DNA from: Planctomycetota bacterium
GTDB taxonomy: Bacteria > Planctomycetota > Phycisphaerae > Phycisphaerales > UBA1924
Direction of reading: 5' to 3'
Length of the DNA stretch: 30,153 bases
NCBI GenBank assembly: GCA_023412695.1
Contig: JAEYNG010000346.1
Coordinates: 1-30,153 of the forward strand
This document shows positions 8,374 to 15,032 of this stretch, in pieces. Both the position numbers and the translations under genes were made by a program. Every line of letters begins with the position of its first letter. Within the stretch, counting starts at the first letter, position 1. Under the pieces are notes generated by a model. That model did not search any database. It was not told where the DNA came from and saw nothing but the letters and a program-made list of their open reading frames with translations.

Positions 8374-8410
8374 ATGCCCCGGGCCACGAGCGCCCCGGCA
8401 TGGAGCACGG

Positions 8411-8767
8411 ATGACGACGGCCCCCACGCGACCAATCCCGACACCCGCCCCTGGCCCGGACGGGCCGGCGGCTTCGAATGCGCCGCTCACGCAGGTCCCG
8501 CAGGTCGATCCCAGGGCCGCGGCGATGATCTCGGCGGACCAGGCGGTGCGCGTGGGCGCGGTGCCGTATGCCTTCGACGGCGCGACGCTGCTGGTGGCGA
8601 TGAACGACGCCGACGACCTCGAGGCCGCAGACCAGGTGTCGATCCTCGCGGGTGCGCCGGTGCGGCGGGTGGCGGTCGAGCGGTCGGTATTCGGCGAGCT
8701 CCTGCGTGAGGCGTTCGGCGCGACCGCGGCCCAGATGGCCCAGCGGCTGGGCGGCGCCGCAGGCTAG
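8411..8767 (+). CDS. gspE: GspE N-terminal MshEN-like domain, ended by an in-frame TAG
   Basis: This 118-residue piece is the N-terminal part of a T2SS/type IV pilus assembly ATPase. After a Pro/Ala-rich start (about 1-30) comes a T2SSE_N (MshEN) type domain: ISADQAVRVGAVPYAFDG, then LLVAMNDADDLEAADQVSIL and an alpha-helical stretch LREAFGATAAQMAQRLGG. MshEN domains in this family can bind cyclic di-GMP or the inner-membrane GspL partner. The ATG at 8411 is preceded by GGAG at 8402-8405. The frame stops at TAG (8765-8767) in what is normally a linker; the same frame then continues with typical GspE sequence. It is either the front half of one interrupted gspE or a separately made domain. Confidence 0.8.
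   Translation: MTTAPTRPIPTPAPGPDGPAASNAPLTQVPQVDPRAAAMISADQAVRVGAVPYAFDGATLLVAMNDADDLEAADQVSILAGAPVRRVAVERSVFGELLREAFGATAAQMAQRLGGAAG
8765..8767 (+). other. In-frame amber codon interrupting gspE
   Basis: TAG is codon 119 counted from 8411. The 15 following codons (8768-8812) stay in frame, all end in G or C, and read ADDLSTNLQAVDADD, a segment that leads straight into the GspE core. TAG is one base from TCG, CAG, GAG, AAG, TGG and TTG. No confident gene in the window with a visible stop ends in TAG. Confidence 0.9.
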
Positions 8768-8812
8768 GCCGACGACCTCTCGACCAACCTGCAGGCGGTC
8801 GACGCGGACGAC

Positions 8813-10021
8813 GTGCAGCGGATGGCCGAGCAGCCGACGCTGATCAACCTCGTGAACCTGATCATCCTGGAGGCGATCCGCGAGCGGGCCAGCGATATCC
8901 ATATCGAGCCGTTCGAGCGTGCGCTGGTGGTGAAGTACCGCATCGACGGCATGCTGCGGACGCAGAACTCGCCGCCGAAGCACCTGCAGCCGGCGATCAC
9001 CAGCCGCGTGAAGATCATGGCGGGCATGAACATCGCCGAGCGGTACGTCCCGCAGGACGGTCACATCACGCTCCGGTTCGAGGGGCGGAAGGTGGACATC
9101 CGCGTCTCGACCGTGCCGACGATCTACGGCGAGAGCGTGGTCATGCGCATCCTCGACAAGGAAGCGATCACGCTCGACCTGATGACGCTCGGGATGCGCG
9201 AGCCCGACCGCGCGACGCTCGACCGATGGCTCGACCTGCCGCACGGCATGATCCTCGTCACCGGGCCGACCGGCTCGGGCAAGACGACGACGCTGTACGC
9301 CGCGCTCACCAAGCTCTACGACCCGTCGCTGAAGATCATCACGATCGAGGACCCGGTCGAGTACGAGCTCGCGGGCGTGAACCAGATCCCCGTGAACCCC
9401 GAACGCGGTCTGACGTTCGTCACCGGCCTGCGGTCGATCCTGCGTCAGGACCCCGATGTCATCATGGTCGGCGAGATCCGCGACAACGCGACGGCGGATA
9501 TCGCCGTCCGCGCCGCGCTGACCGGCCACCTGGTCTTCTCGACGCTGCACACCAACGACGCGGTAAGCGCCGTCGGCCGCCTGCTGGACATGGACGTCGA
9601 GCCGTTCCTTGTCGCGAGTGTGCTCGAGGGCGTCGTCGCCCAGCGGCTCGGGCGGCGATTGTGTTCCAGTTGCCGGCAGCGCACGCCGCTGACCGAGGCC
9701 GTGCGGCACCGCCTGAGTCCGCGCGAACTTGCGCTCTTCGACCGCGGCGAGGGATGGACCGGCGCCGGGTGCGACCGGTGCGAGAACACCGGCTATCGCG
9801 GACGCATCGGGTACTACGAGATCCTCAATCTCACGCCGGGGCTTCGCGCGGCGATCACCGACGGCCGCACGAGCCGGCCGGAGATGCTCGCGGTGGCGGG
9901 CGCGGGGCATGTCTCGATGCGCATGGACGGGGTCATCAAGGCGGCGGGCGGGGAATCAACCATGGACGAGGTCCTTCGCGCGACGCAGGACGCCGACGAG
10001 CAGCCGACGTCGATCACCTGA
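8813..10021 (+). CDS. gspE: Type II secretion ATPase GspE, catalytic core
   Basis: Hexameric cytoplasmic ATPase that powers pseudopilus assembly. The 402-residue stretch has the N2 domain (QPTLINLVNLIILEAIRER, then ASDIHIEPFE), Walker A GPTGSGKTTTLY (about 151-162), the Asp box TIEDPVEYEL, Walker B DPDVIMVGEIRDNAT, the His box TGHLVFSTLHTNDA, and the GspE/PilB tetracysteine zinc motif (CSSC about 50 residues before CDRC). The only in-frame candidate starts after the amber codon are GTG at 8813 and ATG at 8822, neither with a Shine-Dalgarno. The true N-terminus is therefore unsure: it may be the 8411 ATG read through the TAG, giving 536 residues, a normal GspE length. gspF follows after 22 bases. 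Confidence 0.92.
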   Translation: MQRMAEQPTLINLVNLIILEAIRERASDIHIEPFERALVVKYRIDGMLRTQNSPPKHLQPAITSRVKIMAGMNIAERYVPQDGHITLRFEGRKVDIRVSTVPTIYGESVVMRILDKEAITLDLMTLGMREPDRATLDRWLDLPHGMILVTGPTGSGKTTTLYAALTKLYDPSLKIITIEDPVEYELAGVNQIPVNPERGLTFVTGLRSILRQDPDVIMVGEIRDNATADIAVRAALTGHLVFSTLHTNDAVSAVGRLLDMDVEPFLVASVLEGVVAQRLGRRLCSSCRQRTPLTEAVRHRLSPRELALFDRGEGWTGAGCDRCENTGYRGRIGYYEILNLTPGLRAAITDGRTSRPEMLAVAGAGHVSMRMDGVIKAAGGESTMDEVLRATQDADEQPTSIT

Positions 10022-10043
10022 CTTTCTTCCCCGAATCACAGCC

Positions 10044-11291
10044 GTGCCCACCTTTACGTACCAACCCCTCGGCGGCGGATCATCGTCGGTGATCGATGCG
10101 CCCGATCGCGCCGCGGCGGTGCGCACGTTGCGGGCCCAGGGCATCACGCCCGCCCGGATCGAGCCCGCGACGGGCCCGCAGGCGGCGATTGAACCGACCT
10201 CGTCTGCGTCGGGCGCGGAGACGCCATCGATCGGAATGGTTCGTCGCGGCGGGATCTCCGGCGTGGAGATGGCGGCGTTCATGCGCGAGCTGGCGACGGC
10301 CGTGCAGGCGGGCCTTCCGCTGGTGCTCGCGTTGCGGACGATCGAGAAGCAGAGCCGCTCGGAACGGCGCAAGGCGATGCTGTCGCACCTGATCCACGAG
10401 GTCGAGCACGGGCGCTCGCTGGCCGAAGCCGCGGCGAGCTGGGGCCGGCCCTTCGGCGAGATGGTCGTCAGCCTGATCCGCGCGGGAGAGCTGTCCGGCA
10501 AACTCGGCGAGGTACTCGATCAATCCGCGTCGCTGCTGGAGCGCGAACTGAAGCTGAAGCGGACGCTCTCGGAGGGGCTGATCTACCCGGCGTTCCTCGC
10601 GCTGCTCATCGGCGGCGCGATCGTCGTGATCTCGACGGTCATCGTGCCGAAAATTCTGCGGCAGTTCACAGGGCAGATCTCTTCGTCGCAGCTCCCCCTC
10701 CCGACGCGGATGGTGATGGGGCTGACCGACTTCGTGCAGGGGTGGTGGTGGGCGATCCTCGTCCTGCTTGCGTTTGTCGTCGTGGCGATCTCCAACACCT
10801 ACCGCCAGCCCGCGGGACGGCTCGCGATCGACCGCTTCCTGCTGAACGTCCCCGCACTCGGGAAGGTTCTGCGCGACGTCGCGGTGGCGAGGTTCACACG
10901 CGTTCTCGCGACGCTCGTGAGCGCGGGGCTGCCCGCACTGACATCGCTCCGCATTACCAAGGGCGCGCTGGGCAACAAGGCGATGGAAGAGGCCATCGAC
11001 GACGTGTGCAACCAGGTCGCCGCGGGCCGGACCATCGCCGAGCCGATGGAGGACTCGGGCTACTTCCCGCCGCTGCTCACGCAGATCATGGGCGTGGGCG
11101 AACGGTCGGGCCGCCTCCCGCAGATGCTGGCGCAGGCCGCGGGCGTGTTCGAGGACCGCACGCAGTCCAGCATCCGCGTCTTCACGCAGCTGTTCCCGCT
11201 AATCATGGTCATCATCGCGGCGATCGTCGTCGGCTTTGTCGTCGCCGCCGTGCTTCTCCCGCTTGTCCAGATGCAGGACCTTATCCGATGA
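10044..11291 (+). CDS. gspF: Type II secretion inner-membrane platform protein GspF
   Basis: Polytopic inner-membrane protein that couples GspE to pseudopilus assembly. The 415-residue product begins (GTG)PTFTYQPLGGGSSSVIDAP, matching the PTF.Y short N-domain of the PilC/GspF family; this sets the GTG start although the frame is open far upstream inside gspE. Two T2SSF domains are visible: AAFMRELATAVQAGLPL to the first membrane segment (about 180-200), and FTRVLATLVSAGLPALTSL to the C-terminal segment (about 385-410). Both carry the repeated G(E)-x-SG(K/R)L motif. There are three hydrophobic helices, as usual. No Shine-Dalgarno is obvious. Its stop overlaps the gspG start (ATGA). Confidence 0.96.
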   Translation: MPTFTYQPLGGGSSSVIDAPDRAAAVRTLRAQGITPARIEPATGPQAAIEPTSSASGAETPSIGMVRRGGISGVEMAAFMRELATAVQAGLPLVLALRTIEKQSRSERRKAMLSHLIHEVEHGRSLAEAAASWGRPFGEMVVSLIRAGELSGKLGEVLDQSASLLERELKLKRTLSEGLIYPAFLALLIGGAIVVISTVIVPKILRQFTGQISSSQLPLPTRMVMGLTDFVQGWWWAILVLLAFVVVAISNTYRQPAGRLAIDRFLLNVPALGKVLRDVAVARFTRVLATLVSAGLPALTSLRITKGALGNKAMEEAIDDVCNQVAAGRTIAEPMEDSGYFPPLLTQIMGVGERSGRLPQMLAQAAGVFEDRTQSSIRVFTQLFPLIMVIIAAIVVGFVVAAVLLPLVQMQDLIR

Positions 11292-11722
11292 ATCGAACCA
11301 CCCGCACCACGCGACGCGCCCTCACGCTCGTCGAGATCATTGTCGTCATCGTCATCCTCGGCGTGCTCGCGACGCTCATCGCGCCGCGCATCCTCAGCCG
11401 CATCGGGCAGTCGAAGAACGCGGTCGCCGGAAGCAACGCCGCCGTGCTGGCCAACGCCACGAAGATGTTCCTCGCGGACTGTGGAGGCCGGATGCCCGAG
11501 GGCGCGACCATCACCGCGCTCTGGGAGAAGCCCGCGGGTCTCGAGGAGGGCCAATGGAAGGGTCCGTACGTTGATTCGGCGGACCAGCTCAACGACCCCT
11601 GGGGCAAACCGTACATCCTGGTCGTGCCGGGGAAGAAAAATCTCGACTTCGACATCGTGTCCTATGGCGCGGACGAGAACCCGGGGGGCGACGGCGAGGA
11701 CGCCGACATCGTGAAGCCCTGA
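11288..11722 (+). CDS. gspG: Major pseudopilin GspG
   Basis: Main subunit of the periplasmic pseudopilus. The 144-residue product has a short basic leader, the class III cleavage region RA^LTLVEIIVVIVILGVLATLIAP with Glu5, and the typical GspG C-terminal region (DPWGKPYILVVPG, then DIVSYGADENPGG), which in the family forms the calcium-binding loop. The residue before cleavage is Ala instead of the usual Gly. Length matches the family. The start overlaps the gspF stop by ATGA; gspH follows after 16 bases. Confidence 0.96.
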   Translation: MNRTTRTTRRALTLVEIIVVIVILGVLATLIAPRILSRIGQSKNAVAGSNAAVLANATKMFLADCGGRMPEGATITALWEKPAGLEEGQWKGPYVDSADQLNDPWGKPYILVVPGKKNLDFDIVSYGADENPGGDGEDADIVKP

Positions 11723-11738
11723 CGGCACTGGTGCGTTC

Positions 11739-12410
11739 ATGCGCGAGTCGTTCACAACCCGCCGCGGGCCGTACAACTCGAGTGCGAGCGCCGCGCTCCG
11801 CCGCGCGTTCACGCTGCTCGAACTGGTCGTGGTCGTTGTGATGATCGCGATCCTCGCGACGGTCTTCCTGCCCCGGCTCACCGGCCAGTCGCAGCGGCAG
11901 GCCGAGGGCGAGGCGATTCGCGTGCAGCAACTGGTAACCGCGGCGGCGGAGCGTTCATCGCTCGCTGGCGGACAGGTGGCAATCCGGTATACGACCTCGG
12001 ACGAAGGGCCGACGCTGGCGGTTGTCTCGCGCGAGCCGGCCCCGCTGGAAAACGCACGAGCCCGGACGACACCGTCGTGGAAGCCCGAACTGCTCATCGA
12101 CCCCCTGCGGCTGGAGCACCTCGAGCTGAAGCACGCGACCTCCGACGGCCGACGGCTTGACCCGAGGCAGTGGGTTGTGCCGCTGAATGGTGCAATGACG
12201 CGGCCGGCGCTTTCGCTCGTGCTCGGCCAGAAGGACACGCCCGCGGGCGCGGCCTATCGGATCGACCTTGCGCAGGATGCCATCGAGGCACGCCGGACGG
12301 GTCTCGCGCCGGATCAGATCGGCGTCGCCGGCAGCCGTGCGCTGCAGGCAGGTCCGCCGGAGCGTGCGGTTGACCTCGACGCCACCGGGCGGGGAGACTC
12401 GCCATGGTGA
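11739..12410 (+). CDS. gspH: GspH-like minor pseudopilin
   Basis: The 223-residue product starts with about 22 residues of leader, then RA^FTLLELVVVVVMIAILATVFLP, a class III signal with Glu5 followed by the N-terminal helix. The remainder is not strongly conserved to the eye; position in the operon, between G and I, is the main reason for calling it H. The leader is longer than in GspG; no Shine-Dalgarno is visible before the ATG at 11739. Its stop overlaps the next start (ATGGTGA). The pseudopilin class is sure; the H letter less so. Confidence 0.8.
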   Translation: MRESFTTRRGPYNSSASAALRRAFTLLELVVVVVMIAILATVFLPRLTGQSQRQAEGEAIRVQQLVTAAAERSSLAGGQVAIRYTTSDEGPTLAVVSREPAPLENARARTTPSWKPELLIDPLRLEHLELKHATSDGRRLDPRQWVVPLNGAMTRPALSLVLGQKDTPAGAAYRIDLAQDAIEARRTGLAPDQIGVAGSRALQAGPPERAVDLDATGRGDSPW

Positions 12411-12865
12411 CGGGGCGTGCGGCCTGCAACCGACGCGGCGCGTTCGCGCTCGTCGATGTCATCGTCGGCGCGGTGATCCTCGGCGTGGCGCTGACGGTCA
12501 TCATCGGGCTGTCGGGGCAGGCCGTGACGGCGCAGATCAAGGGGCAGGACCTTGCCACGGCCGCGATGCTCGCGGACGAGCAGTTGCAACTCGTCCTGGC
12601 CCGCGGCCCGGATGACTACACCAAACGCTTCCGCACGGAGGGAACGTGTGACGAGCCGTTCGCCGACTTTGAGTACCAGGTGACGATCACCGGCACGGGC
12701 CAGTCCGCCCCGTACGAGGTGCGGGCGACGATCTCATGGACACGGGCGTGGGGAAAGCAGTCGCTATCGATCGAGACGCTCGCGGCCTCGCGCATCGCCG
12801 GCGAAGACTTCGAGCCCGACCCCGAGCGCCGGCCCGAGGTCCCCATCCAGCGGGTGATCGAATGA
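12404..12865 (+). CDS. gspI: GspI-like minor pseudopilin
   Basis: The 153-residue product has a short leader and then A^FALVDVIVGAVILGVALTVI, a pseudopilin N-terminal helix in which position 5 is Asp in place of Glu. The region LADEQLQLVL matches the alpha-helix continuation of GspI proteins (which often carry A-x-x-LAE-x-x-L). The C-terminal part has a YEVRATISWTRAWGKQSL strand pattern typical of GspI. GspI, J and K form the pseudopilus tip complex. It overlaps gspH by 7 bases and gspJ by ATGA. Confidence 0.82.
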   Translation: MVTGRAACNRRGAFALVDVIVGAVILGVALTVIIGLSGQAVTAQIKGQDLATAAMLADEQLQLVLARGPDDYTKRFRTEGTCDEPFADFEYQVTITGTGQSAPYEVRATISWTRAWGKQSLSIETLAASRIAGEDFEPDPERRPEVPIQRVIE

Positions 12866-13707
12866 CCCGGCGCGCCTTCACACTGGCGGAGCTGCTCGTC
12901 GCGATCGTGATCGCGGCGTTCGTCGTGGGCGCGACGTACGGGGCGATCTCGCAGGTCATCCGCGGGCGCGAGTCGGCGTCTGCGCGGCAGCAGGCGTTCT
13001 CCCGCGCGACGATGGCGGCTGAACTGATCGCCCGTGACGTCGAGAGCGCGCTCCGGGACGCGGACCTGATCGCAGTGAAGTTCGCGATCATCCCGGGCGG
13101 GAACTCCGCGGAACGCCGCGACGAGCTGGTGGTGTTCTCCTATCACCCCGCGCCGTTGCGGCCGTGGAACGAGCAGCCCGAGGGCGCGGAGCGCGAGGCG
13201 CACTACCGCGTCGCACCGTCGGGACTCACGAGCCCGGGCGCGGCGTCGCTCTCGCTGTGGCGGCGGATCGACCCCGTGCCCGACGAAACGCCGGATGGCG
13301 GCGGGCTTGCATCGCCGGTGGTGGACGGTGTGGTCACCCTCGAACTCGGCGCGATGGACGCGGAAACCTGGTACGAGGAGTGGGACTCAGATTTCGACGG
13401 CATCCCGCACGCGGTGCGCATCACCGTGACGGCGACCGATGATCAAGGGCGTATGACTGCGCGGGCGCGGCGGACCATCGCGATCGATCGTGTCCCGCCG
13501 CCGTTCGAAGAGGTCTACGAGGAGGAAGCGGAGACCGACACTTCGCAGCCGAGCACCGGTGGAACCGGCGGCACGACTGGCGGCACGGGGGGCACAGGTG
13601 GCTCTGGTGGTACGTCCGGCGGCGGTGGTGGCGGCGGTCGGACGACCGGTGGCGGAGGAGGCGGGCGACCGACCGGTGGTAGCGGTGGAGGGACTGCGCC
13701 GCGATGA
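12862..13707 (+). CDS. gspJ: GspJ-like minor pseudopilin with glycine-rich C-terminal tail
   Basis: Product of 281 residues. The start MTRRA^FTLAELLVAIVIAAFVV is a class III signal with a very short leader and Glu5. The body (about 30-230) has GspJ-like features: RDVESALRDADLI helix, WRRIDPVPDE, and a C-terminal strand pattern (IPHAVRITVTATDDQGR). Residues after about 232 are a low-complexity tail of Gly, Thr and Ser (repeats of GGTGG type), absent from standard GspJ. The start at 12862 is set by overlap with the gspI stop and by the signal directly following; the frame is open further upstream. Confidence 0.82.
   Translation: MTRRAFTLAELLVAIVIAAFVVGATYGAISQVIRGRESASARQQAFSRATMAAELIARDVESALRDADLIAVKFAIIPGGNSAERRDELVVFSYHPAPLRPWNEQPEGAEREAHYRVAPSGLTSPGAASLSLWRRIDPVPDETPDGGGLASPVVDGVVTLELGAMDAETWYEEWDSDFDGIPHAVRITVTATDDQGRMTARARRTIAIDRVPPPFEEVYEEEAETDTSQPSTGGTGGTTGGTGGTGGSGGTSGGGGGGGRTTGGGGGGRPTGGSGGGTAPR
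13556..13704 (+). repeat. Low-complexity GGX-rich tract encoding the GspJ tail
   Basis: About 150 bases made of repeated GGC/GGT/GGA codons with interspersed ACG and AGC codons encode the Gly/Thr/Ser tail at the end of gspJ. The repeat is degenerate, without one exact unit. Confidence 0.7.
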
Positions 13708-15032
13708 TCACGCGCCGACGCCCATCTCGTTCCTTCGCAACCTTCGTCGTGCTCTGGACGATCGCCATCGCGGCCGTAATCGTCGCGGCGTTGCAGGCGG
13801 TCGCTTGGCGGGGAGCGGCATCGGGGCGCGAGACGGTCGCGCGTACACGTGCGAAGTGGGCGGCGCGGGCCGGCGTCGAACGCCAGATCGCCGCGCTTAT
13901 GTTCACGACGCAGACCCCGGATACCGAGTCCGCGTTCGGCACGCGTGACGACCTCGCAGCGGAGGCGTCCGGCACGCTCAGCGGTGCGACGTACGCCGTG
14001 CGGCACGAGGAGCGGACCGGCGTCAAGGACGGGCCGGCGGATGCGCACGCAAAGCTCAACATCAACGCGCTCTCGCGTGACAGCATGCTCCTGCTCCCGG
14101 ACATGGACGAGTCCATTGCCGACGCGATCCTCGACTGGATCGATCCGGACGACGACCCCAATGACCTCGGCGCCGAGATCGGCCAGTATCTGTCGTTGAA
14201 GCACGGCTACGTGCCGCGGAACGCCGCCTTCCGGTCGGTCGAGGAGCTCGAGCTCATCGCCGGCGTTCTGCCGGAATATGTCCGCGGCGAGGATTGGAAC
14301 CTCAACGGGCTGCTCGACCCCAACGAGAACGACGGCGACGTTTCATGGCCGCCGGACAACGCCGACGGCAAGCTCGACGCGGGCTGGTCGGGTCTGCTCA
14401 CGTGCGTAAGTGAACTGGGCGGTCTGGCGGCCTCCGGCCTGCTTCGATTGGACCTCACCATCGCCAGCGCAGAGGACATCCAGAACCGCCTGAAGGTGTC
14501 GGCGACGCAGGCGCAGGCGATCTCCGACGCGTCGCAGTCGGTGACGACGCTTGCCGATTTCATTCGCACGCCACTTCAGGATTTGGTCCCGCAAGGGGCG
14601 ACCCTGCTCTCCGGCCGGCGTGCCACGACGCTCGAGAACCTAAGCAACGAGCAGATCGGGCTGCTGCTGGATGAATGCTCCCTCGGCGACCCCGCGGCGG
14701 AGGCCCCGCGGTCCGGCAAGCTCAACGTCAACACCTGTGACGACGAGATGCTGGAGTACATCGCCGAGATCTCCCCCGGCGTCGCCGACGCCATCATCCT
14801 CGAAAGAAACGCCCGCTCCGCAGGTTTCGGCAATCTGATGGACCTTTTGAGCGTTCCAGCGGTAACCAACGAGGTTCTCGCGGGGATGTACGACCTCATC
14901 GACGTCCGGTCGAACGTCTTTGTCGTGTCCAGCCGCGGCAGGGACGACGCTACAGGCCTCGAGGTGGAGATCGTCGCGACTATCGACCGATCCACTCTCC
15001 CCGTGATGATCAAGGAACTCCGCGTCCGATGA
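13704..15032 (+). CDS. gspK: Minor pseudopilin GspK
   Basis: The 442-residue product is the large minor pseudopilin that caps the pseudopilus. It begins MITRRRPSRS^FATFVVLWTIAIAAVIVAAL, a pseudopilin helix lacking Glu5, as is normal for GspK. It has the family marks AHAKLNINALSRDSMLLLP, AIADAILDWIDPDDDP (Asp-rich, about 140-153), FRSVEELELI and, later, a second KLNVNTCDDEMLEYI with IILERNARSAGF. An additional Asp/Asn-rich segment (about 195-225, NLNGLLDPNENDGD and DNADGKLDAGW) looks like calcium-loop sequence. Start and stop both overlap neighbours by ATGA. Confidence 0.93.
   Translation: MITRRRPSRSFATFVVLWTIAIAAVIVAALQAVAWRGAASGRETVARTRAKWAARAGVERQIAALMFTTQTPDTESAFGTRDDLAAEASGTLSGATYAVRHEERTGVKDGPADAHAKLNINALSRDSMLLLPDMDESIADAILDWIDPDDDPNDLGAEIGQYLSLKHGYVPRNAAFRSVEELELIAGVLPEYVRGEDWNLNGLLDPNENDGDVSWPPDNADGKLDAGWSGLLTCVSELGGLAASGLLRLDLTIASAEDIQNRLKVSATQAQAISDASQSVTTLADFIRTPLQDLVPQGATLLSGRRATTLENLSNEQIGLLLDECSLGDPAAEAPRSGKLNVNTCDDEMLEYIAEISPGVADAIILERNARSAGFGNLMDLLSVPAVTNEVLAGMYDLIDVRSNVFVVSSRGRDDATGLEVEIVATIDRSTLPVMIKELRVR

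Noticed and set aside
8341..8709. Small plus-strand frame using the ATG next to AAGGAGG
   Set aside because: No spacing between the Shine-Dalgarno and ATG, overlaps the gspE N-domain in another frame, and translation is Gly/Arg low-complexity.
7131..9910. Long minus-strand frames (437 and 640 residues) opposite the second helical-repeat gene and gspE
   Set aside because: Compositionally they are mirror images of high-GC coding sequence, with no recognisable motif; the plus strand has convincing genes throughout.
7988..9910. Possibility that gspE is a wholly decayed pseudogene
   Set aside because: Only one stop codon is present; all ATPase motifs, zinc cysteines and frame are intact on both sides.
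11060..12238. A 392-residue minus-strand frame across gspF-gspH
   Set aside because: It is antisense to three well-supported T2SS genes and shows low-complexity Ser/Arg translation only.
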